From Pseudobacteroides cellulosolvens ATCC 35603 = DSM 2933 (GTDB taxonomy: Bacteria > Bacillota > Clostridia > Acetivibrionales > DSM-2933): 64,000 bases of DNA. The stretch's first letter is position 1. Each line of letters begins with the position of its first letter. The position numbers and the translations under genes are program-made. Positions 1 through 8,882 of the stretch are shown here, one piece after another. The notes below the pieces were generated by a model. It was given only the letters and a program-made list of their open reading frames with translations. It was not told where the DNA came from and searched no databases. The stretch lies in the NCBI RefSeq assembly GCF_001262605.1, contig NZ_LGTC01000001.1, positions 4,288,001 through 4,352,000 on the forward strand, in the 5' to 3' direction.

Positions 1-62
1 AAACTTAGCGAAAGAAACGCAATAACAACCAGCAGAATAAAGAAGCTTCCTTTTCCACCCAA
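1..62 (-). CDS. fliL: FliL-like flagellar basal-body protein, N-terminal fragment
   Basis: Only the first 20 codons lie in the window. On the minus strand a GGGGG ribosome site (about 71-76) is followed after about eight bases by a TTG start at 62. The frame reads MGGKGSFFILLVVIAFLSLS, a short basic start and then a membrane helix. FliL proteins begin this way, and fliL commonly follows flbD in clostridial flagellar operons. FliL is a single-pass inner-membrane protein around the stator and basal body. Assignment rests on position and the helix only; another small membrane protein such as a stator component is possible. Confidence 0.5.
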   Translation of the reverse strand, partial: MGGKGSFFILLVVIAFLSLS

Positions 63-307
63 CTCTAATGCCCCCTTTTAATCCTGAAAGAATCTATTCG
101 CTATTCTCACAAGGATTACTGACAAACACTAAAATACAGCATAATTTTTCCCTATACCTAAATAAAAAGTAAATCTAAAAAATAACATTTTGTTACCCCA
201 ATTTACTTCTTTACTGCTAAATTACTATATTTCTTTGGATTGCTTTTTTTAAAGACAGCTAAACATAAAGATTATAAATCCTTCAGATTGCTAAAATATA
301 AATGTAA

Positions 308-517
308 TCAAGAATAGATCAGTTCATCTCTGCTGACAAACAATATTTTTCCCTTATATTGTACCACCTTATCAACTATTTGTTCAATAGTTTCCGCTAC
401 AACAAGTTTTTTCCCGTTTGTAGTAGTTACCACTGTATCTGGAGTTGATTCCACCGACTCGATTAACTCACAGTTAAGCACAAAAGTTGAACCATTCAGT
501 CGCGTTAATTTAATCAT
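308..517 (-). CDS. flbD: FlbD-family flagellar protein
   Basis: This 69-residue protein begins MIKLTRLNGSTFVLN, the hallmark of the small FlbD family, and continues with 'ESVESTPDTVVTTTNGKKLVV' split over two strands. FlbD proteins are short cytoplasmic proteins encoded between flgE and the motor genes in Firmicutes and spirochaetes; their exact function is not settled. It lies downstream of flgE in the same direction, separated by a strong hairpin (656-688). Length and position both match the family. Confidence 0.9.
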   Translation of the reverse strand: MIKLTRLNGSTFVLNCELIESVESTPDTVVTTTNGKKLVVAETIEQIVDKVVQYKGKILFVSRDELIYS

Positions 518-655
518 AATATTTTTACCTCAAAAACTCAAGTGTTTTTTATGTTACTTTTTTATGTTAAGAAATTATTTTGTCGGCTTATTTAATAATT
601 TACCCTGATTTTAGCCGAGTCTAACGGATATTTTTATATCATATTGTTATTAACT

Positions 656-688
656 ATAGACTGCTTGTAATTTTTACAAGCAGTCTAT
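656..688 (-). terminator. 15-bp perfect hairpin between flgE and flbD
   Basis: Arms 656-670 and 674-688 are perfect 15-bp inverted repeats around a three-base loop. The element lies just after the flgE stop (722) and before flbD. On the minus strand no clean U-run follows the stem, so it may act as a partial terminator or a transcript-stabilising hairpin that sets flgE above the downstream genes. Confidence 0.55.
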
Positions 689-721
689 TTCACTTTGAAT
701 TTCAAATTATTTACATACGTA

Positions 722-2086
722 TTACCTTTTTAGATTAACCAATTCCTGAAGCATTTCATCTGAGGTGGTAATAATTCTGCTATTTGCCTGGAAGCCTCTC
801 TGGGTTACAATCATATCTGTAAATTCTCTGGAAAGGTCTACGTTTGACATTTCCAGTGTTCCAGGATTTAAACTTCCAACCCCTTCACCGCCAGGTTTGA
901 CAGCTTTTTTGAAATCACCAGAGTTGGTGGTCTGGGTGTACATATTGTCGCCAACCTTCTGGAGACCTGCCGGGTTTTCAAAGCCCGCCAATCCTATCAT
1001 TCCCAAAGGCTGTTGCTGACCGTTACTGTATACTCCTGTAATTATTCCGTCTCCTCCGATATTGAATGTAACAAGGTTACCTGTCGGATAACCATTCACA
1101 TCCGTTGGCTTAACCGAACTATCTGCATCATACATTGTTAGTTTCTGGAAGTCGATTGCAATATCTATCGGTTGGGTTCCTATACTTGAAGCCGGTATCA
1201 GCTGTATTGTAGGATTTGTAGAATAGCCTGATGCTGTTGTAACAATCTGTCCTTTTGTATCAAACTGTAAAAAGCCATTTGCAGTAGATGATCCAAATGA
1301 AGCAGAAACACCCGATCCTGCCGACGCCGACCAGAACCATACCGTTCCTCCTGTGGTACCACTTGCTGTTATACCGCTTGCTGAATCCTTCCAGAAATTG
1401 ATGCTTACTTTATAATTATTACCTAATGTGTCATAAACAGTCATAGGCACTGTAAATTGCGGCGATGATGTTGAGATTGAACTTCCAAGGGGTACTTTTG
1501 ATGCATCAAGGTTGCCGGCAAAAGCAGCTTGTGAAGTTGCCTTTGCTGCTATCATTCTTTTATTTCTATTATACACATCGGAATAAAGATTTATAGGTTC
1601 TACAGGCTTTTCCGTATCATACTTGTATGAACCGTCAGTCTGGGCTGTTCCTCCATAATCCTGCCACCCATATACATTCAAGCCTCCAGATGATACCAGA
1701 TTACCCAATTTATCTACCCCAAAGTTGCCAGCTCTTGAAAATTTATACAGGTCTCCTGCTCCACCTTTGAGTATAAAAAAGCCTTCTCCTTCTATGGATA
1801 AATCTGTTGGGTTATCAGTTCTCTGCAAGCTTCCTCTTGTTGTTATTGTATCAACAGCTCCTACCCCCAGACCCAGACCAAGCTGCATAGGATTTGTTCC
1901 TCCCCTGCCTGTGGCTGAATCGGGTGCTGATGCACCTTTCATGGTTTGACTGAATACTTCCTGGAATGTTACTCTTCCAGATTTAAAGCCAACTGTATTG
2001 ACATTGGCAACATTATTACCAATAACGTCCATTCTTGTTTGGTGAGCCCTTAACCCCGACACTCCGGAGAACATAGATCTCATCAT
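722..2086 (-). CDS. flgE: Flagellar hook protein FlgE
   Basis: FlgE polymerises into the hook, the universal joint between rod and filament. The 454-residue protein has the N-terminal rod/hook signature (SMFSGVSGLRAHQTRMDVIG, then NNVANVNTVGFK), central D1/D2 beta domains, and the C-terminal coiled segment ending LSREFTDMIVTQRGFQANSR and TSDEMLQELVNLKR. Both termini form the helical core of the hook. Length is normal for clostridial FlgE. It follows flgD and the TIGR02530 gene, the usual order. The AGGAGG ribosome site lies inside a structured GC-rich leader (about 2095-2165), suggesting post-transcriptional control. Confidence 0.96.
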   Translation of the reverse strand: MMRSMFSGVSGLRAHQTRMDVIGNNVANVNTVGFKSGRVTFQEVFSQTMKGASAPDSATGRGGTNPMQLGLGLGVGAVDTITTRGSLQRTDNPTDLSIEGEGFFILKGGAGDLYKFSRAGNFGVDKLGNLVSSGGLNVYGWQDYGGTAQTDGSYKYDTEKPVEPINLYSDVYNRNKRMIAAKATSQAAFAGNLDASKVPLGSSISTSSPQFTVPMTVYDTLGNNYKVSINFWKDSASGITASGTTGGTVWFWSASAGSGVSASFGSSTANGFLQFDTKGQIVTTASGYSTNPTIQLIPASSIGTQPIDIAIDFQKLTMYDADSSVKPTDVNGYPTGNLVTFNIGGDGIITGVYSNGQQQPLGMIGLAGFENPAGLQKVGDNMYTQTTNSGDFKKAVKPGGEGVGSLNPGTLEMSNVDLSREFTDMIVTQRGFQANSRIITTSDEMLQELVNLKR

Positions 2087-2094
2087 ATTAAAAC

Positions 2095-2165
2095 TCCTCC
2101 TTCAGTGGACTATTCCTTCAGTCGATCCGGAATAGGCAGCCTCCCCGAAGGGTCCAGCCGCAATA
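2095..2165 (-). promoter_or_regulatory. Structured GC-rich leader of flgE
   Basis: In this AT-rich gap the minus-strand transcript can form two hairpins. The first has a CCC-UUCG-GGG tetraloop stem extended by GCGGCU pairing with AGGCUGC. The second is CUAUUCC paired with GGAAUAG around a loop containing GGA. A further GGA forms the ribosome site. GGA in a loop plus GGA at the Shine-Dalgarno is the pattern of CsrA-regulated leaders; that reading is inference. No known riboswitch family was recognised. Confidence 0.5.
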
Positions 2166-2216
2166 TAATAATCTTCATAATAATATCGGTAATTTTTACT
2201 AAACTGTTAACATATT

Positions 2217-2612
2217 TTATGCGAACACAGCACCATCAATATTTGTAAATACATTTTCCTTAAGCTCACTGTTGTTTACAGCAGTAATAACTGTCTTACT
2301 TTTTACATTTACTACAAATGCCATATTGTCCACTATTACCAATGAGTCTTTAACACCTTTCATACCAGCTTTATTTACTGCCTCAGACATTTTTTCCTTC
2401 TGAATTTCTGTCAATTTGATGTTTCGGGACTGTAACCTCTGCTCTGCATGCTTTGAAAATTTAAGGCCTTCATTTTCAGTAATCTTGTCCTTTAATATTG
2501 CACCAAAGTCATTTACAGCACCTGTTTTTTCCTTCACAGGGTTGCTTCTCTGCTGGTTTTGTCCGCCGTTTATTCTTCCAATATTATTGAAGTAATTGTT
2601 ATTAACAACCAT
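2217..2612 (-). CDS. Flagellar operon protein, TIGR02530 family
   Basis: A 131-residue soluble protein with the conserved core 'FSKHAEQRLQSRNIKL' around residues 55-70 and 'VIVDNMAFVVNVKSKTVITA' near 95-115. Both are typical of the TIGR02530 family found between flgD and flgE in Firmicutes flagellar operons. Its biochemical role is not established; it is thought to help hook assembly. The N-terminus carries an asparagine-rich stretch. It sits two bases from flgD, so the two are probably translationally coupled. Confidence 0.85.
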   Translation of the reverse strand: MVVNNNYFNNIGRINGGQNQQRSNPVKEKTGAVNDFGAILKDKITENEGLKFSKHAEQRLQSRNIKLTEIQKEKMSEAVNKAGMKGVKDSLVIVDNMAFVVNVKSKTVITAVNNSELKENVFTNIDGAVFA

Positions 2613-2614
2613 TA

Positions 2615-3463
2615 TTACTCACCAGCCTTTTGTTGCTCTACAGGTTTGATATTGCTTATGCTTTCAACAGGAACATCAAGTTTATCTAGTATTGCTGTAG
2701 TTGTTCCGTCAGGTGCGATTTTATATTCCCTGAGAACCGCAGATATAGGCACTTCTTTTAAAGTTGACGGATTTACCACATTAACTTCTACAGTTTCTCC
2801 AATATGGCTTTCGAGATAATTTTTCTTGTAGGAAGGATCTGTTGTCAGAACACCTGTAATACCGGATATATGTACACTAACCCCATCCATAACTGCATAG
2901 TCTTCATAATAGCCTTTCTGAATTTCCTTGACTGTACCATTGACTGGAACAATGTCTCCGGTAGAAGTGCTATAAACCGCACCCCTGCACTCAAAGCCTA
3001 TCAGATTGGTGTAGGTTGAAATGTTGCTGTTTCTTCCAGCTTGCCCCTCTGTTACTTCAGTTACCTGATCTATAGGAACCTCTTGATCCTTGACAATTAC
3101 ATAAGTTTTATCCTTTGCTATTCTTACTGCAGTTACTTCTCCATCAATGGTTTTCATCTGGTTACTTGATGCATCTTCTATAGTTGCAGTCACATATTTT
3201 CCTACTAGATTCATAGCTTTAACTGAAGAAAATCCCGAATTCATGTTTTGCATTTGCTCCAATGAGCTGAACTGTGCCATTTGACCTATAAATTCCTTGT
3301 CTTCCGTAGGCTTCATGGGATCCTGATATCTTAACTGTGTCACAAGAAGACTTAAGAAATCATCTTTACCAAGTTCACCGGTTTTTCTATTGCTGGTTGA
3401 CTTAGCAGATTCATCAATTATTTGCTGAATTGTTTTTTGTGTGTTTATTGAACTAACAGCCAT
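2615..3463 (-). CDS. flgD: Flagellar hook capping protein FlgD
   Basis: FlgD caps the growing hook and guides FlgE subunits into place. The N-terminal signature 'DDFLSLLVTQLRYQDPMKP' (around residues 33-51), followed by 'EFIGQMAQFSSLEQMQNM', is diagnostic. The C-terminal part is a beta-rich FlgD domain with an extension, giving 282 residues, rather longer than many FlgD proteins but common in clostridia. It is located between fliK and the TIGR02530 gene, the normal order. Confidence 0.95.
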   Translation of the reverse strand: MAVSSINTQKTIQQIIDESAKSTSNRKTGELGKDDFLSLLVTQLRYQDPMKPTEDKEFIGQMAQFSSLEQMQNMNSGFSSVKAMNLVGKYVTATIEDASSNQMKTIDGEVTAVRIAKDKTYVIVKDQEVPIDQVTEVTEGQAGRNSNISTYTNLIGFECRGAVYSTSTGDIVPVNGTVKEIQKGYYEDYAVMDGVSVHISGITGVLTTDPSYKKNYLESHIGETVEVNVVNPSTLKEVPISAVLREYKIAPDGTTTAILDKLDVPVESISNIKPVEQQKAGE

Positions 3464-3476
3464 CTGATTTCCTCCT

Positions 3477-5138
3477 TCAAGCAGTAAGGTTAATTCTGTT
3501 TTCTCCCATTATGTACGGATTAACTTTTTCAATATTTGCGGCAGCTTCCATAGAAGCTATAGGATTGTGACCATTTACCCCAACCTTACTATTATTTGTT
3601 TTGACTTCATTACCATTCTCCCTATGCCCGTTAAATTCTCTTGATGGGTTGCTGTCTACTGATACGGAAAAGCCTTGTATTGAGAAGCCTTGTTTTTCCA
3701 AAGTATCCTTCAATAATTGCATATTGGATTCTAAGACTTCTTTAACCTGCTGACTCTCTGCTACGAATTTTGCTGTGATTATTCCATTCTCTGTTACTAT
3801 CTTCATTGAAAGTTTGCCAAGGCTCTCAGGTCTCATAGATAAAACCATTTCTGACTTATCTCCATTAAAAACGACCTTTGCCTTATCAATTATCTGAGTT
3901 AGTATTTCCCTTTTACTTACAGGCTGTTCCTTTAGACTCTTATATACGTCTACCTCTCCAGCTGTTTTATTTAATGTACCTTGCTCCTTGATGCCTGCGG
4001 CATTTAAATCACTGCTTATACTTTTTATGTCAGCCTTTGACTCAAGACCTAAGTCTTCTTTTGAAGATTTAAGGTAAACATGTTCCTGGGTCTTTGTTTC
4101 TGTATTCTCATCAGATGCTTTTAAATTTTCCTCTGTAGTGTTTGATTTAGGCTCCTTAGATTTCGAACTTTCGGATTCATTATCCGAAGACTGCATGCTT
4201 TTTTCAGTGTCTCCCTTAATTACTAAAGATGTTTCCTCTTGAGTTGATGTAGCTGAGTTATCCTTTATAATGTCATCTGCAGCTGCTTTCCTGCCATACT
4301 TTTCAAGCATACCCTCAACAATTTTTGCTAATTCTTTTTTCATTTCTTCAGGGTTTTCTTGCACTTTTTGTGTCAACTCCTGAATTTTTTCCTTAAGTTT
4401 TTCTACCAGTCCATCCAAAGGACTTTTTTGTAATTCTCCTTTATGGGAGGATACTTCGGGTGATGTTTCCATCTTACCTTTAGATTCCTGAATATTTACC
4501 TCATCAATACCCTTAGTTTCTGATAGAACAACATAACCAGCCTGCCCTGCTTTGGTATCCATAAGCTCCATAACACCCGTAATAAGATCTTTTAGAGCGT
4601 TCATCTGGTCTCCACTTAAGCCAAGCTTTTGAGATATGCTTTCTACAATTGAAGAAACATTATCTTCATTTTGAAAATCCTGAGTCTCTATGCCAAGGTT
4701 TGCCATTATATCCCTAAAAACTTCCGGCTGTATGCCCAGAACCTGAGCTATTGCCAATTCTTCCTGGGATATGCCTTTACCAACAGGCTTTTTTACATTA
4801 TTATCTTCTTCATTCCTTCTAGCTTTTCTGTCAGTGTCATCAACAGCTTTTGTGGACTCTTTTGTATCCTTGGTTCCAGTATTTTGGCTGGTTCTAATAG
4901 CTTCCCTGTATGAGTTAATCCTTGCTTTATCTTTCCCTATTGGTTCTTTTGAATCAGCCCGATTTGAGTTTCTTCTGTTTTCAGCCGCTTTCAATTGGGT
5001 ATTGAAGGATGCCTCCTTTTCATAAGGAGCTTTAAGAACAGCAGATGATGCTTTTTCAGTGCCAATTCCGGACTTTGCTGCTGTAGAAAATGCCTGTGCT
5101 CTGCTTAAAAATCCCATCATAAGATCTTGTGTTATCAT
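3477..5138 (-). CDS. fliK: Flagellar hook-length control protein FliK
   Basis: FliK measures hook length and switches the export gate from hook to filament substrates. The protein is long and low-complexity (Glu, Lys, Ser, Thr-rich) for about 420 residues, followed by the conserved C-terminal Flg_hook domain (MVLSMRPESLGKLSMKIV and QVKEVLESNMQLLKDTLEKQ). I prefer the ATG at 5138 (MITQDL), which has GGGAGG seven bases upstream. An in-frame ATG six codons earlier overlaps that ribosome site. Rapidly diverging central regions are normal for FliK. It lies between the MotE-like gene and flgD. Confidence 0.9.
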   Translation of the reverse strand: MITQDLMMGFLSRAQAFSTAAKSGIGTEKASSAVLKAPYEKEASFNTQLKAAENRRNSNRADSKEPIGKDKARINSYREAIRTSQNTGTKDTKESTKAVDDTDRKARRNEEDNNVKKPVGKGISQEELAIAQVLGIQPEVFRDIMANLGIETQDFQNEDNVSSIVESISQKLGLSGDQMNALKDLITGVMELMDTKAGQAGYVVLSETKGIDEVNIQESKGKMETSPEVSSHKGELQKSPLDGLVEKLKEKIQELTQKVQENPEEMKKELAKIVEGMLEKYGRKAAADDIIKDNSATSTQEETSLVIKGDTEKSMQSSDNESESSKSKEPKSNTTEENLKASDENTETKTQEHVYLKSSKEDLGLESKADIKSISSDLNAAGIKEQGTLNKTAGEVDVYKSLKEQPVSKREILTQIIDKAKVVFNGDKSEMVLSMRPESLGKLSMKIVTENGIITAKFVAESQQVKEVLESNMQLLKDTLEKQGFSIQGFSVSVDSNPSREFNGHRENGNEVKTNNSKVGVNGHNPIASMEAAANIEKVNPYIMGENRINLTA

Positions 5139-5188
5139 TATCTCACCTCCCTTCAATGCCTTCTGGTTTTACTCTGCACTGCTTGTAT

Positions 5189-6064
5189 CTATGATGCAGG
5201 TTTAACCATATAGAACTTTGATAGCTTTTCAGAAACCACAGCAGAAAAATCAGTTTTCATAGAAGCTAGAACTTCTGCCGAAGATTCTTTTTTCATATAT
5301 CTAAGTATGTCCACCACAAGATCAATCTTCCCTGTACCCAACTTTTCAAAAATAGCTGCGGCAGCAGATGGATCCATGGTTTCATACAAAGTTGCAAATT
5401 TCTTTATCTCTGTATCCACTTTCTTCTCTGTAATAATTTCAGCATATATCTTTTGTGAAACCTCAGGGTTGAGCTGTTCGTAATACTCCTTAAACGCTGT
5501 TTTATCTCCCTTTGCTACAATTTCATCAATCTTCTTTTTATATTCTTCCTGCTTGCTTTTTTCAGCTTCCATTTGTTTTTTATATTCTTCATATTGTTTT
5601 TTGGCTGTCTCACTATCCTTTTTGTACTTTTCTACCTCTGCCTTTAATTTATCAATCTGACCATTAGAATTTTGCAGTTCTGCGATTTTTTTATTTGCAT
5701 TTTCCAGCTTTTCTATCTGCTCTTCTTTAGTCTTTTTTAACTCCAAGTACTTTTTCTTTAAGTCTTCAGGTGTCAGTTTATCCGGATCATCCTCTTCCTT
5801 GGCTTTTGCGAGTGCCAGATTTAAAATGGGTATACCTTGAATCTCTTTTCTGTATTTATCTGCGGCACCACCAACATTATTCTTTATAACAATAAATAAA
5901 GCCCCTCCAATAACCGCTATTATTATTACAAGTGCTGTCAAAAGAGCAAGCAGCCCAAACAAAAATCCTTTTTTGCTGCTTTCCTCCACGCTTCCTTGCG
6001 GTTTAGGGCTTTGTGATTCCTGATTTAATATTTCATCTTCCTGAAGCTTACCCTTCTTAGCCAT
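5189..6064 (-). CDS. MotE/FlbB-like flagellar protein with MgtE-N-type domain
   Basis: The protein has a charged N-terminus, one membrane helix (about residues 33-58, FLFGLLALLTALVIIIAVIG), a long Lys/Glu coiled coil (about 95-185), and a C-terminal helical domain of the MgtE intracellular N-domain type ('LYETMDPSAAAAIFEKLG'). This architecture fits the MotE chaperone-like or FlbB proteins encoded between fliJ and fliK in Gram-positive flagellar operons. The ATG at 6064 is preferred over 6070 because the AGGGG ribosome site abuts the latter. One copy of the 87-bp repeat family ends directly at this ribosome site. Confidence 0.75.
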   Translation of the reverse strand: MAKKGKLQEDEILNQESQSPKPQGSVEESSKKGFLFGLLALLTALVIIIAVIGGALFIVIKNNVGGAADKYRKEIQGIPILNLALAKAKEEDDPDKLTPEDLKKKYLELKKTKEEQIEKLENANKKIAELQNSNGQIDKLKAEVEKYKKDSETAKKQYEEYKKQMEAEKSKQEEYKKKIDEIVAKGDKTAFKEYYEQLNPEVSQKIYAEIITEKKVDTEIKKFATLYETMDPSAAAAIFEKLGTGKIDLVVDILRYMKKESSAEVLASMKTDFSAVVSEKLSKFYMVKPAS

Positions 6065-6077
6065 CTTCATCCCCTAT

Positions 6078-6164
6078 TAAGTCATGATTGAAATATTACT
6101 TACCGTTTTGAGCGTGTGTTCACGAGTTAAGTTAACACGTAAGCGAAATTATACGGCAAGTTAT
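6078..6164 (-). repeat. Dispersed 87-bp structured repeat, copy 1
   Basis: Read on the minus strand this copy begins ATAACTTGCC and ends TCATGACTTA. It aligns along its full length with 18122-18209 and 63863-63948. The outer stem is ACTTGCCGT against ACGGTAAGT, and an inner GTGTT/AACAC stem brackets the centre. It lies in the flagellar operon between fliJ and the MotE-like gene. Confidence 0.75.
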
Positions 6165-6177
6165 ATTTTCAACATGC

Positions 6178-6624
6178 TTATATTTCGTTATCCGTATATT
6201 TGTAGCTAACTATCTCATCCATTCGCTTTTGCTCATCCTTGGACATCTCAATTAGATATTCATTATACTTTTTTTCTCTAAGGGTTTCTAATATTTTCCT
6301 TTCCTTAACTATTTTTATAAGTTCTTCTCTATATTTATCGACATTATCGCTTGCATCCTTAATATTTTTATTTTGATCATCAATATTTTTTGCAAGCCTG
6401 GAAATATACATGGTATAGCTCCTGAGTTCATCAATTCTAACCATTTTAGAAGTCTTTTCTTGAAACTCATTTATGTATTTTTCCCTGTGCCTTAAAAGTG
6501 ATTTTGCTATTTCCTTTTCCTCCTCCAGCTTTTGAACAGCTTTACCAAGCTCATTTTTAGCACTGTCTTCCAGCTGTATTTTTATGTTCAAAAGCGGCTG
6601 GAGCCTAAATTTGAATTTAGCCAT
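6178..6624 (-). CDS. fliJ: Flagellar export chaperone FliJ
   Basis: FliJ is the coiled-coil stalk protein of the flagellar export ATPase, coupling FliI to the export gate. The 148-residue product is almost entirely alpha-helical coiled coil, starts 'MAKFKFRLQPLLNIKIQLED' as FliJ proteins do, and is rich in Glu and Lys. It is encoded immediately downstream of fliI, the conserved position. Sequence conservation within FliJ is low, so length, start motif and context carry the call. Confidence 0.9.
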   Translation of the reverse strand: MAKFKFRLQPLLNIKIQLEDSAKNELGKAVQKLEEEKEIAKSLLRHREKYINEFQEKTSKMVRIDELRSYTMYISRLAKNIDDQNKNIKDASDNVDKYREELIKIVKERKILETLREKKYNEYLIEMSKDEQKRMDEIVSYKYTDNEI

Positions 6625-6744
6625 ATATGATCATCCTTATTAAAATCATGAGGAAATTATTGGCATTACAGCATTTATCTCAAAGTTTTTTTGTTAAGGC
6701 ATCAATAATAAATTATTTCTACTTTTTAGTAGGTGTTGACTAAA

Positions 6745-8112
6745 TTACTCCAAAAGGCTGAACATCATATTTGTAGTCTCCTCAAAAGTCAACTTGTCAT
6801 GGGTTCCCTGCTCAATAAAACCGATAATTTTATCATAGACATCAATTGCATAATCAATTTTCTCATTACTGCCTCTTACATAAGCACCTATATTTATAAG
6901 ATCTTCAGCATCCCTGTAAACAGCCATGACTTTCTTAATTTCAGCGGCAGTCTTTTTATGATCCTTAGTCACAATGTCCGACATAACCCTGCTTATACTG
7001 GCTAAAACATCGATGGCAGGATACTGGTTCTTATTAGCAAGTGCTCTGGACAGTACAATATGACCGTCTAAAATTCCCCTGGCAGTATCGGTTACAGGCT
7101 CCATAAGATCATCACCATCTACAAGCACTGTATAAAGACCTGTTATAGAACCTTTATCAGAGCATCCTGATCTTTCCAGAAGCTTTGGCATGGTAGCAAA
7201 AACAGATGGGGTATAACCTCTTGAAACAGGCGGCTCTCCAACAGCAAGCCCAATTTCTCTCTGTGCCATCGCAAAACGAGTCAACGAATCCATAAGCAAA
7301 AGAACATCTTTTCCCTGATCCCTGAAATACTCTGCTATTGCAGTTGCAATAAGAGCCCCTTTTAGTCTCACAAGAGCCGGCTGATCAGATGTGGCAATAA
7401 CGAGAATAGACCGCTTTAGTCCTTCTTCCCCCAAATCCTTTTCTATGAATTCCTTAACCTCTCTACCTCTCTCTCCTATAAGTGCAATTACATTTATATC
7501 TGCCTTTGTATTTCTTGCAATCATACCTATAAGTGTGCTTTTGCCGACACCGCTTCCTGCAAATATGCCTACCCTTTGGCCTTTACCTACCGTTAAAAGC
7601 CCATCTATTGTTTTAACCCCTAAAGGCAGGGGCTCTGATATTCTCTTTCTTTGCAGCGGATGCGGAGTAGCATTATCAACAGGATAATAGCATTGCGCCT
7701 CTAGTGTGCCTTTGCTGTCAATAGGATTACCCATGCCGTCCAATATCCTTCCTTTAAGCATATCTCCAACACCAACACGAAGAAGTTCACCCGTGGCTAC
7801 CACTTTGTTTCCCGGGCCTATACCATTCATTTCACCAAGGGGCATAAGAAGAACCTTGTTATCTTTAAATCCGACAACTTCAGCTTCAATTGCCTTTTTG
7901 CCCTTTGCAGGGTATATATGGCAAATCTCCCCCATATTGACCTCCGGCCCGGTGGATTCAATAGTCAATCCAACTACCTTTGATACTTTACCTGAATATT
8001 CTATAAAATCTGATTTATCAAGTATGCCCAAGTATTTTCCAAGATCAATTACAGGCATTTTTTGCACCCCTATTTTAGTCATGATCAACTTTTTACAAAA
8101 AATTTCGCTCAT
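6745..8112 (-). CDS. fliI: Flagellar export ATPase FliI
   Basis: FliI is the F1-beta-like ATPase that powers unfolding and delivery of export substrates. Walker A 'GIFAGSGVGKSTLIGMIAR', the type III ATPase signature 'PPVSRGYTPSVFATMPKLLE' and the Walker B region 'DVLLLMDSLTRFA' are present. The ORF starts at 8112, overlapping the fliH stop by four bases. An internal ATG at 8058 (MPVIDLG) has GGGGTG upstream and would give 437 residues, the usual FliI length, so the true start may be there. It is flanked by fliH and fliJ. Confidence 0.96.
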   Translation of the reverse strand: MSEIFCKKLIMTKIGVQKMPVIDLGKYLGILDKSDFIEYSGKVSKVVGLTIESTGPEVNMGEICHIYPAKGKKAIEAEVVGFKDNKVLLMPLGEMNGIGPGNKVVATGELLRVGVGDMLKGRILDGMGNPIDSKGTLEAQCYYPVDNATPHPLQRKRISEPLPLGVKTIDGLLTVGKGQRVGIFAGSGVGKSTLIGMIARNTKADINVIALIGERGREVKEFIEKDLGEEGLKRSILVIATSDQPALVRLKGALIATAIAEYFRDQGKDVLLLMDSLTRFAMAQREIGLAVGEPPVSRGYTPSVFATMPKLLERSGCSDKGSITGLYTVLVDGDDLMEPVTDTARGILDGHIVLSRALANKNQYPAIDVLASISRVMSDIVTKDHKKTAAEIKKVMAVYRDAEDLINIGAYVRGSNEKIDYAIDVYDKIIGFIEQGTHDKLTFEETTNMMFSLLE

Positions 8113-8882
8113 GCCTTAGTAAATATCACATCTCTAAATGCACTCTCAATTTTTTTGAACTTTGTTTGCATCCCTGCATCGATAGTACCATATGCAGTTT
8201 CAACAATACACCCTCCAGCCCTTAACGACGAGTCTTTTTTTATGTCCAGTTCTCCTATGCCTTCAACCATTCCCAAAATAATGTCCTTATTGGCACATAC
8301 ATAATCAAAATCCTCATTAGATACTTTCAAAACAACATTTTCTTTACTGGAGCATTTCTCCAATGCTTGTTTCACCAAGCCAAGAACAACTTCTTTATTT
8401 GTATTGATCTCCATTCCCAAAACCTTCCTGGCTATATCCAAAACAATATTTACAGCATCAGACTCAATACTTTCCAAAACGTCCTTATATTCAACCCTTG
8501 CATGTTCCTTAATAAATTCTGCCTCTTCAAGCAAGTCCTCATATTGCTTCTTCACCTCGTTATAGCCTTCCTCAAAGCCCCTTTGCCTGGCCTCTTCCAA
8601 TATGGCATTCGCATTCTCTAAAGCCTCATTCTGAATTTCATTTACTATTCTTTCAGCCTCATAATTTGCTTCTTTAATTATCATTTTAGCTTCTTCCCTG
8701 GCGGCCTCCAAGATTTGTTCCCTTGTTTCTGTATCTTCCTGTGGTTCTATATAAAACTCCTTCTCATCATCTTCTTTTACATCATCATCAACGCGCTTGA
8801 TGGTTTGGAAGTTCAAAGACTGACTAACTTGAAAAGGCAACCCCAGATTTATCTGATAGTTTTTATATACCTTGTTATACAA
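8109..8882 (-). CDS. fliH: Flagellar assembly protein FliH
   Basis: FliH is the negative regulator and stator-like partner of the FliI ATPase. The 257-residue protein has a central glutamate-rich helix (around 55-125) and a C-terminal domain resembling V/F-type ATPase E/delta subunits ('VNIVLDIARKVLGMEINTNK'). The start is a TTG at 8882 with GGAGGAGA eight bases upstream, and it overlaps the end of fliG by eight bases. The stop overlaps the fliI ORF, so the three genes are translationally coupled. Confidence 0.9.
   Translation of the reverse strand: MYNKVYKNYQINLGLPFQVSQSLNFQTIKRVDDDVKEDDEKEFYIEPQEDTETREQILEAAREEAKMIIKEANYEAERIVNEIQNEALENANAILEEARQRGFEEGYNEVKKQYEDLLEEAEFIKEHARVEYKDVLESIESDAVNIVLDIARKVLGMEINTNKEVVLGLVKQALEKCSSKENVVLKVSNEDFDYVCANKDIILGMVEGIGELDIKKDSSLRAGGCIVETAYGTIDAGMQTKFKKIESAFRDVIFTKA

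Noticed and set aside
8095..8120. AATTTCGCTCATG, shared with repeat copy 2, as a fourth repeat copy
   Set aside because: The similarity stops after about 14 bases and lies at the fliH/fliI junction; neither stem of the repeat is present.
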